Assembly (NCBI GenBank): GCA_043425375.1
Contig: JBHWQC010000156.1
Location: forward strand, 1-21,961
DNA length: 21,961 nt
From: Atopostipes sp043425375
GTDB lineage: Bacteria; Bacillota; Bacilli; Lactobacillales; Carnobacteriaceae_A
Reading direction: 5' to 3'
The position numbers and the translations under genes were made by a program. Below are positions 7,921-15,719 of the stretch, in pieces. The first letter of the stretch is position 1. Every line of letters starts with the position of its first letter. The notes beneath the pieces were generated by a model. That model made no database searches. It saw only the letters and a list, made by a program, of their open reading frames with translations, and was not told the origin of the DNA.

Positions 7921-9210
7921 TCATCCCTCCATCGGGTTATTGTCTTTGCTTTTAATCATCACTTGCGGACGGACTCTTTCCGTTTTATACCATTTCACTT
8001 CTTGTTTAAACAGGGCGCGTTTCGCTTCGCGGAAAGAAGCAACCAAGACTAAAACAACCCACATTTGAGAGTAGATAAAATACATCAAGATAACAGTCAA
8101 AGCATTTTTAACATTGAGCTGCCCTTTTTCCAAACTCAACGCAAGCCATACTTCCACCAAGAAGAGTAAGAAACCGGTCACTAAAAGTACCACCGATACA
8201 TTCCCAATCAGCAGTTCCAAATCAAAAAGCAAGTTTAGAATAAAGATGATATGCGAAACCAAGATTCCGCCAAAGAAAAACAAATAGGTAAAGAGAAAGT
8301 AAAATAGATCGATTCGCACTTTGGTGTTTAGTTTTTTGAATTGGGAAAGGAATTTAAAAATGACATATTCATTCCCTTGGGCCCAACGCATTCGTTGTTT
8401 CCACCAAACCTTAAGCGTCTCCGGCTCCTGCTCCCATGTAATGGCTGCTGGAAAAAAGCGAATTTGGTAGCCGGCATTATACACGCGAAAACTGAGTTCT
8501 GTATCTTCAGAAATAGCCTTCTCATCCCATCCTCCTAACTCTTCAATCACTGTACGGCGGATTGCAAAGTTAGTGCCTGGAATAGTTGTCATCTTAAACC
8601 AATGCCAGCGTCCCGCCTGAGCCAACCATTGGAAAGTGAGCGTTTCAATATTAATAAAGCGCGTCAATAAATTTTTAGTCGCATTCGCTACGCGGAATTT
8701 ACCCACAACCGCCGCCGCTTTTTTATCGTTATTGAGACCAAGGACCAAATGATATACCGCATCCGGTTCAGGTGTATTGTCTGCATCATAGACAACAATT
8801 ACATCCCCCGTTGAATGCTTTAATCCCTGGTTGAGTGCCCCTGATTTCCCTTTTCCTCCCGTTGGCGGTTTTGTGTGCAAGGGTCGGATAAAAGGATAGC
8901 GCTTCGCATAGCTGTCTACAATCAAACCGGTATTGTCCGAAGAATTGTCATTAATCGGAACAATCTCTAACTTATCTTTTGGATAGTTTAAATCCACCAT
9001 CGCTTGCAGCGTTTGTTCAATGACTAGTGCTTCATTATGTGCCGGGATTAAGATGCTGACCGTCGGCAGTTCTCCTTCATTTTCAGAAAATAAACGAACT
9101 TCTTTGTCATGTTTTAAAAACTCTAAATAACCACCCAGCATGAGGAAGATATGATAGAACAACATAAACCACAGAAGAAATAACGCGAGATATAGAAAAA
9201 AATTAGCCAT
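7921..9210 (-). CDS. Processive family 2 glycosyltransferase (polysaccharide synthase, BcsA/PgaC-like)
   Basis: The 429-residue integral membrane protein has one N-terminal membrane segment (about 4-27), a cytosolic GT-A domain, and three C-terminal ones (about 301-330, 335-358, 368-392). All marks of a processive beta-glycosyltransferase are present: SILIPAHNEA at 52-61, the metal-binding DAD at 142-144, the base in SED at 234-236 and QRMRW at 272-276, which binds the growing chain. This class uses UDP-sugars and pushes the chain through its own membrane channel (cellulose, poly-GlcNAc, hyaluronan synthases). There is no C-terminal PilZ domain, so direct control by c-di-GMP as in BcsA is not indicated. 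It follows the DUF2334 gene by 18 bases and the epimerase ribosome binding site lies in its 3' end, so translation is probably coupled. Confidence 0.92.
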   Translation of the reverse strand: MANFFLYLALFLLWFMLFYHIFLMLGGYLEFLKHDKEVRLFSENEGELPTVSILIPAHNEALVIEQTLQAMVDLNYPKDKLEIVPINDNSSDNTGLIVDSYAKRYPFIRPLHTKPPTGGKGKSGALNQGLKHSTGDVIVVYDADNTPEPDAVYHLVLGLNNDKKAAAVVGKFRVANATKNLLTRFINIETLTFQWLAQAGRWHWFKMTTIPGTNFAIRRTVIEELGGWDEKAISEDTELSFRVYNAGYQIRFFPAAITWEQEPETLKVWWKQRMRWAQGNEYVIFKFLSQFKKLNTKVRIDLFYFLFTYLFFFGGILVSHIIFILNLLFDLELLIGNVSVVLLVTGFLLFLVEVWLALSLEKGQLNVKNALTVILMYFIYSQMWVVLVLVASFREAKRALFKQEVKWYKTERVRPQVMIKSKDNNPMEG

Positions 9211-9228
9211 CTTTTATCCATTCCTTTC

Positions 9229-11001
9229 TTAATTGCCTTTGTTTGCCATCCGCGAGTGTTTAGCGACATAACGTTCCAACCGTCTTCGTTTTCCAGTAAG
9301 GTAAATGGTAAAACTGATAAACATCAACACGGCGGTTACGCCAATGACCGCAATAATCCAAGTCAGCAAGATGACTATTTCTTTGATGTGGTAGTTGATA
9401 AAATCAAAAGAGGTCATCATCAACCCTAATCGATTCACATCTGTTTTTACTACGCCTTCGCCACTTTGAATGGTGACATGCTCAACAGCTACGGTATTTT
9501 CCATATTTTTGAGGTCGATCCATTCAATATTTTCTATCTTTTCCATTTCATCCAACAGCTCTTGTAAGCCGGCCAGTCCTAGATACGGATGGTAAAAGGC
9601 TCCAATCATTCCCCCATCAACCACTTGGTAAAAGTCGGCGGATTCCATCATGCCTGCTACCGGTTCCTCCGCATCCGGCTGAACATAGCCAATGGTTTCG
9701 GGCAGCAAGCGCATACCTTTTAAAATCGTCGGCTGCGACGCATAAGGTGTAGTATCCATAATTTCCCAGCGTTCGTCACTCAATTGAATTTGACCAACAT
9801 AGGTGCTGAAGTACTCGGAAGTGACTTCATAACCATGTTGAGACATCGTATAGTGAGGGGCTTCAAATGCGAGCGGATATAATCCGTAGTTCACCAATTC
9901 TTGAACCCCTCTGGTTAACCGCTCCTCAATATATTGACGCTCATACGTTTTATTCTCAGACATAAAGGCTTCATATTCTTCTTCTGTTTGAAAATCAGCT
10001 GCAGAGAGTTTCACGACTTCCTCGTCTGGTCCATGATAAATCGGCATTTCATTTTCGACATCCCAAAACTCAAACCCTTCGCCTGTTTCTGAGCCGCGGA
10101 ACTGATGGGTGTAGCCGTGAAGAACCACGCTGCCTCCGTTCGCTTGCATATAACGAAGCACATCTAATACTTCTCGATGATTTTCAAAATGAAAACGTCG
10201 GCCTGATTCGGGATCGGTATAAACTGGAGTCACCGCAATCATATACGGAATGTCTCTTTTGGCTAGTTCTTCGGCAGCATCCCTTAAACGGTTTGCATCA
10301 CTAAGCGGATGCACGTCTTCTAACCGAATATAAGCCGGTGTTTTACGGGTCGGTTCAGTTTCAAAAAAGGTATTGAGCATTTGAGAAAAATATACCGAAT
10401 ACGGTCGATCGAAAGAGTCGGCAGCTAAATAATACGTCTTCTCTTTTCGCATGATGAGTGGGAATCGGCCTTGGCTGCCACTCCCCTCGACAAGGGTCTC
10501 TGTTCCTTCATCAAGTATCGTTTCAAAGACAATATTTGGATCAATCGATCGTGTTTTTTGAGGGTCACCCGGATACTCCAACTCGGTAATCGTCATTTTA
10601 TCGCCCACAGTCAGAAAGGCGTATCTCTCCCCTAACTGTTCGGTATTGTAGCCGATCGTTAGCATGGGCCCTTCAAAATTCGTTGCAAGCTCAGCTACTT
10701 CAGCAGGCAACTCCTCTTCAATATGCCCATAATAAAACAGATGCGTTTTCTCTTCGATCGCAAGCTGGTCTAAATCATGGACATTTCGGTACTCAATCTC
10801 ATTGGTGAAATGGCCGATAGACAAATCAAGTAAACGGATATTTTCATCTACTTCCCAGTGTTCGGTAGAAAACAACACCAGCACATTAACTTCCGGATCC
10901 ACTTTCATGACTTCTTCCTCAATTGCGTACACAGTCTTTGCGCCTAGTAACAAAAATAATGTGTTCAACAATATGAGAACGGTTACAAATTTTCTTTTCA
11001 T
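9229..11001 (-). CDS. DUF2334 polysaccharide deacetylase-like protein, exported and C-terminally anchored
   Basis: The 590-residue product has a signal peptide (1-26, ending VYA), a large outer domain and one C-terminal membrane helix (about 541-565) followed by KRRR, so only a short tail is inside. From about residue 222 the DUF2334 / NodB-like deacetylase pattern is visible: AYIRLEDVHPLSD with Asp229, VVLHGYTHQF with His295 and His299 as likely metal ligands, FEAPHYTM at 379-386 and FYHPY at 469-473. Residues 27-220 resemble the N-terminal half of such proteins but carry no motif I recognise. By analogy with PgaB and IcaB it may deacetylate the polymer as it emerges. AAGGAG lies seven bases before the ATG. 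It is the first gene of the operon, behind the double promoter at 11032-11209. Confidence 0.8.
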   Translation of the reverse strand: MKRKFVTVLILLNTLFLLLGAKTVYAIEEEVMKVDPEVNVLVLFSTEHWEVDENIRLLDLSIGHFTNEIEYRNVHDLDQLAIEEKTHLFYYGHIEEELPAEVAELATNFEGPMLTIGYNTEQLGERYAFLTVGDKMTITELEYPGDPQKTRSIDPNIVFETILDEGTETLVEGSGSQGRFPLIMRKEKTYYLAADSFDRPYSVYFSQMLNTFFETEPTRKTPAYIRLEDVHPLSDANRLRDAAEELAKRDIPYMIAVTPVYTDPESGRRFHFENHREVLDVLRYMQANGGSVVLHGYTHQFRGSETGEGFEFWDVENEMPIYHGPDEEVVKLSAADFQTEEEYEAFMSENKTYERQYIEERLTRGVQELVNYGLYPLAFEAPHYTMSQHGYEVTSEYFSTYVGQIQLSDERWEIMDTTPYASQPTILKGMRLLPETIGYVQPDAEEPVAGMMESADFYQVVDGGMIGAFYHPYLGLAGLQELLDEMEKIENIEWIDLKNMENTVAVEHVTIQSGEGVVKTDVNRLGLMMTSFDFINYHIKEIVILLTWIIAVIGVTAVLMFISFTIYLTGKRRRLERYVAKHSRMANKGN

Positions 11002-11031
11002 ACGAATTCTCCTTTTTCTGTGTAGATTGTG

Positions 11032-11060
11032 TAGATACAGTAAAAATTAGAGAGCATCAA
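11032..11060 (-). promoter_or_regulatory. Putative proximal promoter (P2) of the exopolysaccharide operon
   Basis: On the minus strand TTGATG (11060-11055) and TATCTA (11037-11032) are exactly 17 bases apart, about 30 bases before the ATG at 11001. The -35 touches the end of the 25-base palindrome at 11059-11083. The -10 is weak, so this promoter may need an activator or be minor. Confidence 0.4.
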
Positions 11061-11083
11061 AACGTGCTTTAAAAGCACGTTTT
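11059..11083. promoter_or_regulatory. Near-perfect 25-base palindrome, operator-like copy 1
   Basis: Two 12-base arms, 11059-11070 and 11072-11083, are exact complements around a single A; the core is ACGTGCT-N5-AGCACGT. The same core with the same 5-base spacing recurs at 11186-11205. It lies in the leader of the distal promoter and overlaps the P2 -35 by two bases. It could also fold as an RNA hairpin, but it is not followed by a clean T run on the minus strand. Confidence 0.65.
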
Positions 11084-11180
11084 ATTTTAAAAAAATAGAG
11101 CCGCCAAGGATTGAGTGATTTTCCCTAACAAAAGTCCCACTTCTTCCAGCAACCAATAATGAATATCATTCCTTTTTTAT

Positions 11181-11209
11181 ATAATACGTGCTTTTCGAGC
11201 ACATGTAAA
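11181..11209 (-). promoter_or_regulatory. Distal promoter (P1) of the exopolysaccharide operon with operator filling its spacer
   Basis: On the minus strand TTTACA (11209-11204) and TATTAT (11186-11181) are exactly 17 bases apart. The spacer is filled by operator-like copy 2, CGTGCT-N5-AGCACA. A protein bound here would block RNA polymerase, the classic place for a repressor. Transcription would begin near 11174, giving a leader of about 170 bases. A plus-strand TATAAT (11180-11185) lies in the same spot but has no matching -35. Confidence 0.6.
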
Positions 11210-11309
11210 GAGAAAAAACACTTTTTAATGCAAAAAGTTCCTTTTTTGAGAATATATAATGTATTATAGAGGATAAAGAATGACACAGTAGAAAGTACGA
11301 GGGATGAAT

Positions 11310-11681
11310 ATGGGATTTTCCAATCGCTTAGAAGCTTTGAGAAAAAGCCATAAGCTATCGCAAGAAGAACTAGCTAAACAATTAAATATTGACCGGACAT
11401 CCATTGTCCATTATGAAAACAGTAAAAGTGGTCGTATACCAAGACCCGAAACACTCAGACAGATCGCGGATTTTTTTGATGTCAGCATTGACTATTTATT
11501 GGATCGCACGGATGAAAGAAATCTTTCAGTTGAAGAAGAAACGTTTCTTTCCGATACAGACGCTTTATCGCTGAATGAACTCCAAAAAAAATACCAGCTC
11601 ACTGTAGACGGTGAACTGGCGACAAATGAAGAACTAGAAGCGGCGATTGAGCTCATTCGTTCTCTGCGCGAGAAGGATTAG
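11310..11681 (+). CDS. XRE family transcriptional regulator
   Basis: The 123-residue DNA-binding protein has an N-terminal XRE helix-turn-helix (residues 2-65): NRLEALRKSHKLSQEELAKQL, DRTSIVHYENSK, then RPETLRQIADFFDVSIDYLLDR. The C-terminal part (LSLNELQKKYQLTVDGELATNEE, then AAIELIRSLREKD) is a tail often found on Bacilli XRE regulators and probably serves dimer formation. I chose the ATG at 11310 because GAGGG lies six bases upstream; the ATG at 11304 touches that site. It is divergent from the exopolysaccharide operon, and the intergenic region holds two copies of one palindrome. Control of that operon and of itself is a reasonable inference, not shown. A clear plus-strand promoter was not found (TATAAT at 11255-11260 lacks a good -35). 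Confidence 0.88.
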   Translation: MGFSNRLEALRKSHKLSQEELAKQLNIDRTSIVHYENSKSGRIPRPETLRQIADFFDVSIDYLLDRTDERNLSVEEETFLSDTDALSLNELQKKYQLTVDGELATNEELEAAIELIRSLREKD

Positions 11682-11784
11682 ATTTTTTTTTGTGTTTTTT
11701 AAGTAACTTCCGTATTTCTTCGCGCTCTTTTTCTTTCATTAATTTAGCCAACAAATCAAGTAAATCAATTTTTTTACTCTTCAT
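11653..11784 (-). CDS. Small charged protein (43 aa), weakly SinI-like
   Basis: From the ATG at 11784 a frame of 43 codons ends in TGA at 11653. It overlaps the 3' end of the XRE gene by 29 bases in the opposite direction. GGGGAG lies ten bases upstream, and a TTGACA/TATAAT-type promoter with a cre-like site lies at 11857-11903, so the frame is probably expressed. The product is a short amphipathic helix with a basic tail: DLLDLLAKLMKEKEREEIRK, then LLKKHKKKSNPS. The stretch LMKEKEREEIRKLL...KKKS resembles the SinI anti-repressor (LMVEAKEANISPEEIRKYLL...KKS), but it lacks about four residues of the turn. The likeness could be chance. There is no terminator between the two convergent genes. 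Confidence 0.5.
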   Translation of the reverse strand: MKSKKIDLLDLLAKLMKEKEREEIRKLLKKHKKKSNPSRAENE

Positions 11785-11792
11785 TACGCGCC

Positions 11793-11840
11793 AACTCCCC
11801 GAGGATTTCTATGTACGAGAGATAGATTGTTGAGGGAGTT
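11793..11840 (-). promoter_or_regulatory. Possible ribosome-site-sequestering hairpin in the leader of the 43-aa gene
   Basis: In the minus-strand leader, AACTCCC (11840-11834) is the exact complement of GGGAGTT (11799-11793), which contains part of the ribosome binding site of the small gene. The 7-bp pairing spans a 34-base loop, so stability is uncertain. Confidence 0.25.
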
Positions 11841-11856
11841 CTTTTTACAGAATGTA

Positions 11857-11903
11857 TAAAAGCGTTTACACTATTATAATACCAGTTTTTTTCACAATGT
11901 CAA
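11857..11903 (-). promoter_or_regulatory. Promoter with cre-like site upstream of the 43-aa gene
   Basis: On the minus strand a perfect TTGACA (11903-11898) and perfect TATAAT (11878-11873) are 19 bases apart; an overlapping TATTAT gives 16 bases. Directly behind, TGTAAACGCTTTTA (11870-11857) is one base from the CcpA cre consensus and overlaps the expected start of transcription, a repressing position. It is about 90 bases before the ATG at 11784. Confidence 0.6.
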
Positions 11904-11981
11904 GTAGAAATAAAGCAGCTCGCTATGTCTATTTTTAATTTTCTCCCGTTCGAGTGAAGTCTAACTAGCTTTTTTACTTTC

Positions 11982-12050
11982 GCGACACGAATTCCCTTTT
12001 CATGGCGCACTGACAAGTATGCTGCGACACGAATCTGGGTTTCACGCCGC
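11982..12050. repeat. Two palindromic repeat units (27 nt) with 42-nt period, array A
   Basis: Units at 11982-12008 and 12024-12050 start GCGACACGAAT and end in an imperfect inverse complement (CATGGCGC and TCACGCCGC). They are separated by 15 bases. Unit length, spacing and sequence match array B at 15720-15830 on the other side of the ABC exporter genes, though the pairing here is more decayed. Confidence 0.65.
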
Positions 12051-12069
12051 CAAGCTGAATTTTACTAAA

Positions 12070-12105
12070 AAAACACCGTCAAAAGCTAAATTTTGACGGT
12101 GTTTT
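12070..12105 (-). terminator. Intrinsic terminator of the ABC exporter operon
   Basis: A perfect 15-bp hairpin (arms 12070-12084 and 12091-12105, 6-base loop) is followed on the minus strand by a run of T. It lies 12 bases past the stop at 12117. Confidence 0.9.
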
Positions 12106-12116
12106 GATGATTCTGG

Positions 12117-13859
12117 CTACTCTCTAAATTGACTTTCATACAAATTGGCATAAACGCCATTTAAAGCCAACAACTCTTCGTGGTTTCCTTTTTCGACGAT
12201 GTCGCCGGCGTCCATAACGAGAATCGTATCGGCATCCACAATCGTGGACAAGCGGTGGGCAATCACGAAGTTGGTGCGCCCTTCCATTAAGTTGGCCATG
12301 CCATTTTGAATGAGTTGTTCTGTACGTGTATCGACAGAAGACGTCGCTTCATCCAAAATTAAAATCTCGGGATCGGATACAAAGGCCCGCGCAATCGTAA
12401 TCAACTGCTTTTGTCCTTGGCTGATATTGGAACCTTCTTCATTAATAACGGTGTCGTACCCATCCGGCAAGGTTTCGATAAAATGATGCGCCCGCGCCTC
12501 TTTGGCAGCTTGCATAATTTCTGCATCGGTTGCTTGCGGATTACCGTACTTGATATTCTCTTTAATCGAGCCTTGGATCAGCCACGGATCTTGCAGCACC
12601 ACGCCCATAAAGGAGCGCAGATTTTCTCGAGGCACGTTATTTATATCCAGCCCGTTAATCAGAATTTGACCGCTTGTCACATCATAATAGCGAAGCAGCA
12701 AATTCATCAACGTTGACTTTCCAGCGCCTGTTTTTCCAACAATCGCAATCGTATCGTTTCTTTGCACCGATAAATCCAGCGTTCGAATCACCGGCTCCCC
12801 TTCTTCATAAGCAAAAGAGATCTCGTCAAATACAATACTTTCAATCGGTGAAGTCAGCTTTTCTGCTGTCGCCTCCCCTTCTTCAGGCGCATCGAGAAAT
12901 TCAAAAACACGTTCAGAAGACGCCAACGTTTCTTGTAAGGTATTGGCCATTTCAGCGATGGACTCGAGCGGTCGTCGGATTTGCTGGGAATACTGAATAA
13001 AAGCTAAAATATCCCCGATCATCACCCGACCTAAAATAACTAACACCGAACCAAAAATCGCGATTAGCACGTAAGCCAAGTTTCCAATAAAAGTCATAAT
13101 CGGCAGTAAAATTCCCGAATAAAAGGACGCCCGCCAAGACACATCATATAACTCCGCATTAATCACGCCAAATTCTGCATTGGCTTCACTCATATAGTTA
13201 TAGGCTTTAATCAGATCCGTGCCCGTATAATTTTCTTCCACGTACCCGACCATATTGCCCAGCCGTTTGGATTTATTGCGGAAAAAAGACCGGGTATTGC
13301 TGGTAATAAAGCGCACAGCGATAAAATTTAAAGGGACTGTCGCTAAGAAAACCAAAGCCAACTCCCATGATATGAAAAACATCATGCCGATAATACCCGT
13401 CACTAACAGCAAGGAGTTGAAAATTTGACTTACCGATGTTTGAATATTATCGCCAATTTTGGCGATATCATTAGTCGTTCGTGAAATCAAATCACCGGTC
13501 GAGTGGTCGTCAAAATAACTCAAAGGAATTTTTTCAATCTTTTCTGACACGTCTTCTCGCATATCGCGCGTGAGTGTCTGCGATAAATACACCAAGCTTC
13601 TTTCTTTGATAATATCAAAGATGCCTAGAAACACGTATAAAAGAATTAAAATAACCGCTAAGCGCAGAATATGGTTTACATTAATGGCTTCATTATTTGT
13701 CAAGGTCAATTGCAGATGATTAAAGATCTGCCCTAACACGACGGGTGTAGAGATTTGGATAATAGTTACAAGCAGGGTAAACACAATCGAAGAAACAAGG
13801 ACCCCCTTGTAGCGTCCGAGGTAAGAAAGTAATCGACGGATCGTCTCTTTAGCTGTCAT
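12117..13859 (-). CDS. ABC exporter half-transporter, catalytic partner (EfrD/LmrD-like)
   Basis: The 580-residue product has six membrane helices (about 1-310) and a C-terminal ATPase. Walker A GKTGAGKST is at 375-383, the signature NISQGQ at 478-483 departs from LSGGQ, Walker B LILDE ends in the catalytic Glu504, and the switch His535 is in AHRLST. The partner gene shows the opposite defects, so this is a typical asymmetric heterodimer: this chain's Walker B and switch complete the working site, and its altered signature lies in the degenerate one. Such pairs export drugs or lipids. The ATG at 13859 has GAGGAGG six bases upstream. It overlaps the partner gene by 11 bases, so translation is coupled. 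A frame extending to 13940 lies wholly inside the partner gene and is not used. Confidence 0.92.
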   Translation of the reverse strand: MTAKETIRRLLSYLGRYKGVLVSSIVFTLLVTIIQISTPVVLGQIFNHLQLTLTNNEAINVNHILRLAVILILLYVFLGIFDIIKERSLVYLSQTLTRDMREDVSEKIEKIPLSYFDDHSTGDLISRTTNDIAKIGDNIQTSVSQIFNSLLLVTGIIGMMFFISWELALVFLATVPLNFIAVRFITSNTRSFFRNKSKRLGNMVGYVEENYTGTDLIKAYNYMSEANAEFGVINAELYDVSWRASFYSGILLPIMTFIGNLAYVLIAIFGSVLVILGRVMIGDILAFIQYSQQIRRPLESIAEMANTLQETLASSERVFEFLDAPEEGEATAEKLTSPIESIVFDEISFAYEEGEPVIRTLDLSVQRNDTIAIVGKTGAGKSTLMNLLLRYYDVTSGQILINGLDINNVPRENLRSFMGVVLQDPWLIQGSIKENIKYGNPQATDAEIMQAAKEARAHHFIETLPDGYDTVINEEGSNISQGQKQLITIARAFVSDPEILILDEATSSVDTRTEQLIQNGMANLMEGRTNFVIAHRLSTIVDADTILVMDAGDIVEKGNHEELLALNGVYANLYESQFRE

Positions 13860-15579
13860 TTGCATCCTCCTCTTCTTTATTTTGAGCCTGCGAACGGGCG
13901 ATTTCTCGGTACACTTGATTTTGTTCAAGCAGTTCCTCATGGCTCCCGTACCCGACCATTTGACCTTCTTCTAACACAAGAATTTTATCGGCTTGATGGA
14001 TCGTCGCCACCCTTTGTGCCACGACAATGGTGATGGCCTGCTTTAAAGTCGCCTGCAGATTTTTTCGAATAGTATAGTCCGTCTGATAATCCAAGGCGGA
14101 GAAAGAATCATCAAAAATGTAGACCGACGCTTCTCTTGATAAAGCACGCGTCAAAGCTAGTCGTTGACGCTGACCACCGGAAAAGTTTTGACCGCCGCGA
14201 GCCATATGACTGTCCAAAGGATTTTGTTGCGGCAAAAAACCCCGCGCATCGGTAAGGGTTAAATAGTCAAGTACCTTTGCATCTTCAATCAATGGATTTG
14301 CGTAGTAAATATTTTCACGTAATGTATTAGTGAAAAAGAAATTTTGTTGCGGCACATAAGACAATTCGTGTCGAAGGGACGCCGGCTCCAAGGTGTCAAT
14401 CGCTTGGTCATTTATCAAAAGCGCTCCCCCAGTTGGATCATAAAACTGCATCAGCAATTTCAGCAGTGTCGACTTGCCGGAACCGGTGCCGCCAATAACT
14501 CCTAAGACTTCCCCTTTTTCAACTTTAAAAGTAATATCCTCTAGTACGTTTCGTTGGCTCCCAGGATAGCGGAAGGTTAAATGCTGTGCCTCAATACTGG
14601 AAACCTCACCCGTTAACGGCTTGTCGCCCCCTACTTTTCTAGAAGGATAGTTGAGGACCTCCTCCACACGCCCAACTGAAGTGGTCGTGCGCGGGAAAAT
14701 CGTCAGGAGATTTGCAAACATCACTAAAGCATTTAACATCTGCGTGGTGTATTGAATAAAAGCCATTAATGTACCGACTTGCAGACTGCCATCTTGAATG
14801 TAGCCTGTACCGACTAACACCGCCAGGACAATCGTCACTCCAACAATAGAGGCTAGCAAAGGCCTTGAGGTTCGCAAGATATTGTTAATATTAAGTGAAT
14901 AGTTGTAGTAGCGATCATTCACCTTTGAAAATTCTTCTTTTTCATAGGCATTTTGATTAAAAGCGCGCGTCACTTTCAGACCCGTCAGGCGCTGGCGCAT
15001 TTGTAAATTGATCCGATCTAAAGCGCGCTGCAATTTGGGAAAATCAGGCAGCACTTTATTGACAATGATATAGATGATGACGAAAATAAGCGGCAAGCTG
15101 CCTAAAACAATTAACGTCAGCTGTCGATGCGCTAAAAACGCCATGACTAGTCCTCCAATAAATCCAAGAGGAGCTCTTAACAATGGACGCTGGGCCAATA
15201 AGGTAAATTGCTCGACCGCATCAACGTCGTTTGTCGTCCTGGTAATTAACGAGGAAATTCCAAAATGTTCCGTTTCATCAAAAGTTAAATTGTTTACTTT
15301 TTTAAAGAGACGATTTCTTAAATCATGCGAGAACCCCATCGAATTTTTAGCGGAAAAATAGGAGGCAGAGGCCCGTACAGCGACAGTCAGCAAAGTAACC
15401 ACCAGCATCAGCCCGCCAATCCTTAAAACCGTCTGGATGTCTCCCGCCGAAATCCCTTCATTGACAATCAGTGACAACAAATAAGGCAAAATTAATTCGC
15501 CAATGGCATTTCCCATTGTCAGAAAAAAGACCAAAATCAGGCCTTTGTAATAATTCTTTAAATCATAAAAAGCACTCAC
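13849..15579 (-). CDS. ABC exporter half-transporter, degenerate-site partner (EfrC/LmrC-like)
   Basis: The 576-residue product has an N-terminal exporter membrane domain (about 1-310) and an ATPase domain: Walker A GGTGSGKST at 363-371, Q-loop YVPQQ, canonical signature FSGGQ at 466-470. Two key residues are replaced: after Walker B (VYIFD) Asp491 stands for the catalytic Glu, and Gln522 (VVAQRVAT) stands for the switch His. It would bind ATP but barely split it at its own site, as in TM287/288 and EfrCD-type exporters. The start is GTG at 15579, with GGGG seven bases upstream. The ATG four bases earlier (15583) is in another frame and stops after six codons. It is the first gene of a two-gene operon. 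Substrate unknown. Confidence 0.92.
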   Translation of the reverse strand: MSAFYDLKNYYKGLILVFFLTMGNAIGELILPYLLSLIVNEGISAGDIQTVLRIGGLMLVVTLLTVAVRASASYFSAKNSMGFSHDLRNRLFKKVNNLTFDETEHFGISSLITRTTNDVDAVEQFTLLAQRPLLRAPLGFIGGLVMAFLAHRQLTLIVLGSLPLIFVIIYIIVNKVLPDFPKLQRALDRINLQMRQRLTGLKVTRAFNQNAYEKEEFSKVNDRYYNYSLNINNILRTSRPLLASIVGVTIVLAVLVGTGYIQDGSLQVGTLMAFIQYTTQMLNALVMFANLLTIFPRTTTSVGRVEEVLNYPSRKVGGDKPLTGEVSSIEAQHLTFRYPGSQRNVLEDITFKVEKGEVLGVIGGTGSGKSTLLKLLMQFYDPTGGALLINDQAIDTLEPASLRHELSYVPQQNFFFTNTLRENIYYANPLIEDAKVLDYLTLTDARGFLPQQNPLDSHMARGGQNFSGGQRQRLALTRALSREASVYIFDDSFSALDYQTDYTIRKNLQATLKQAITIVVAQRVATIHQADKILVLEEGQMVGYGSHEELLEQNQVYREIARSQAQNKEEEDANDS

Positions 15580-15719
15580 TCATATACCCCTTTCTTAAGC
15601 GCTTTGTAAGTTTATCATATTAGTAAAATATTTGCGACCTCGGTGAAATGGGCGTGTGCTTGGCTGGCAGAGTGAAATTAAAATGAAGAAAGGCGTTTTA
15701 TGAAATGAAAAGCACTTTG

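Noticed and set aside
11059..11083. Intrinsic terminator or LexA box
   Set aside because: There is no proper T run in the direction of the operon, and the core does not match the Gram-positive LexA box (CGAAC-N4-GTTCG). The second copy within a promoter favours an operator.
13860..13940. 27-residue N-terminal extension of the second ABC gene
   Set aside because: It lies inside the first ABC gene. GAGGAGG before the ATG at 13859 and the family length both support the shorter form.
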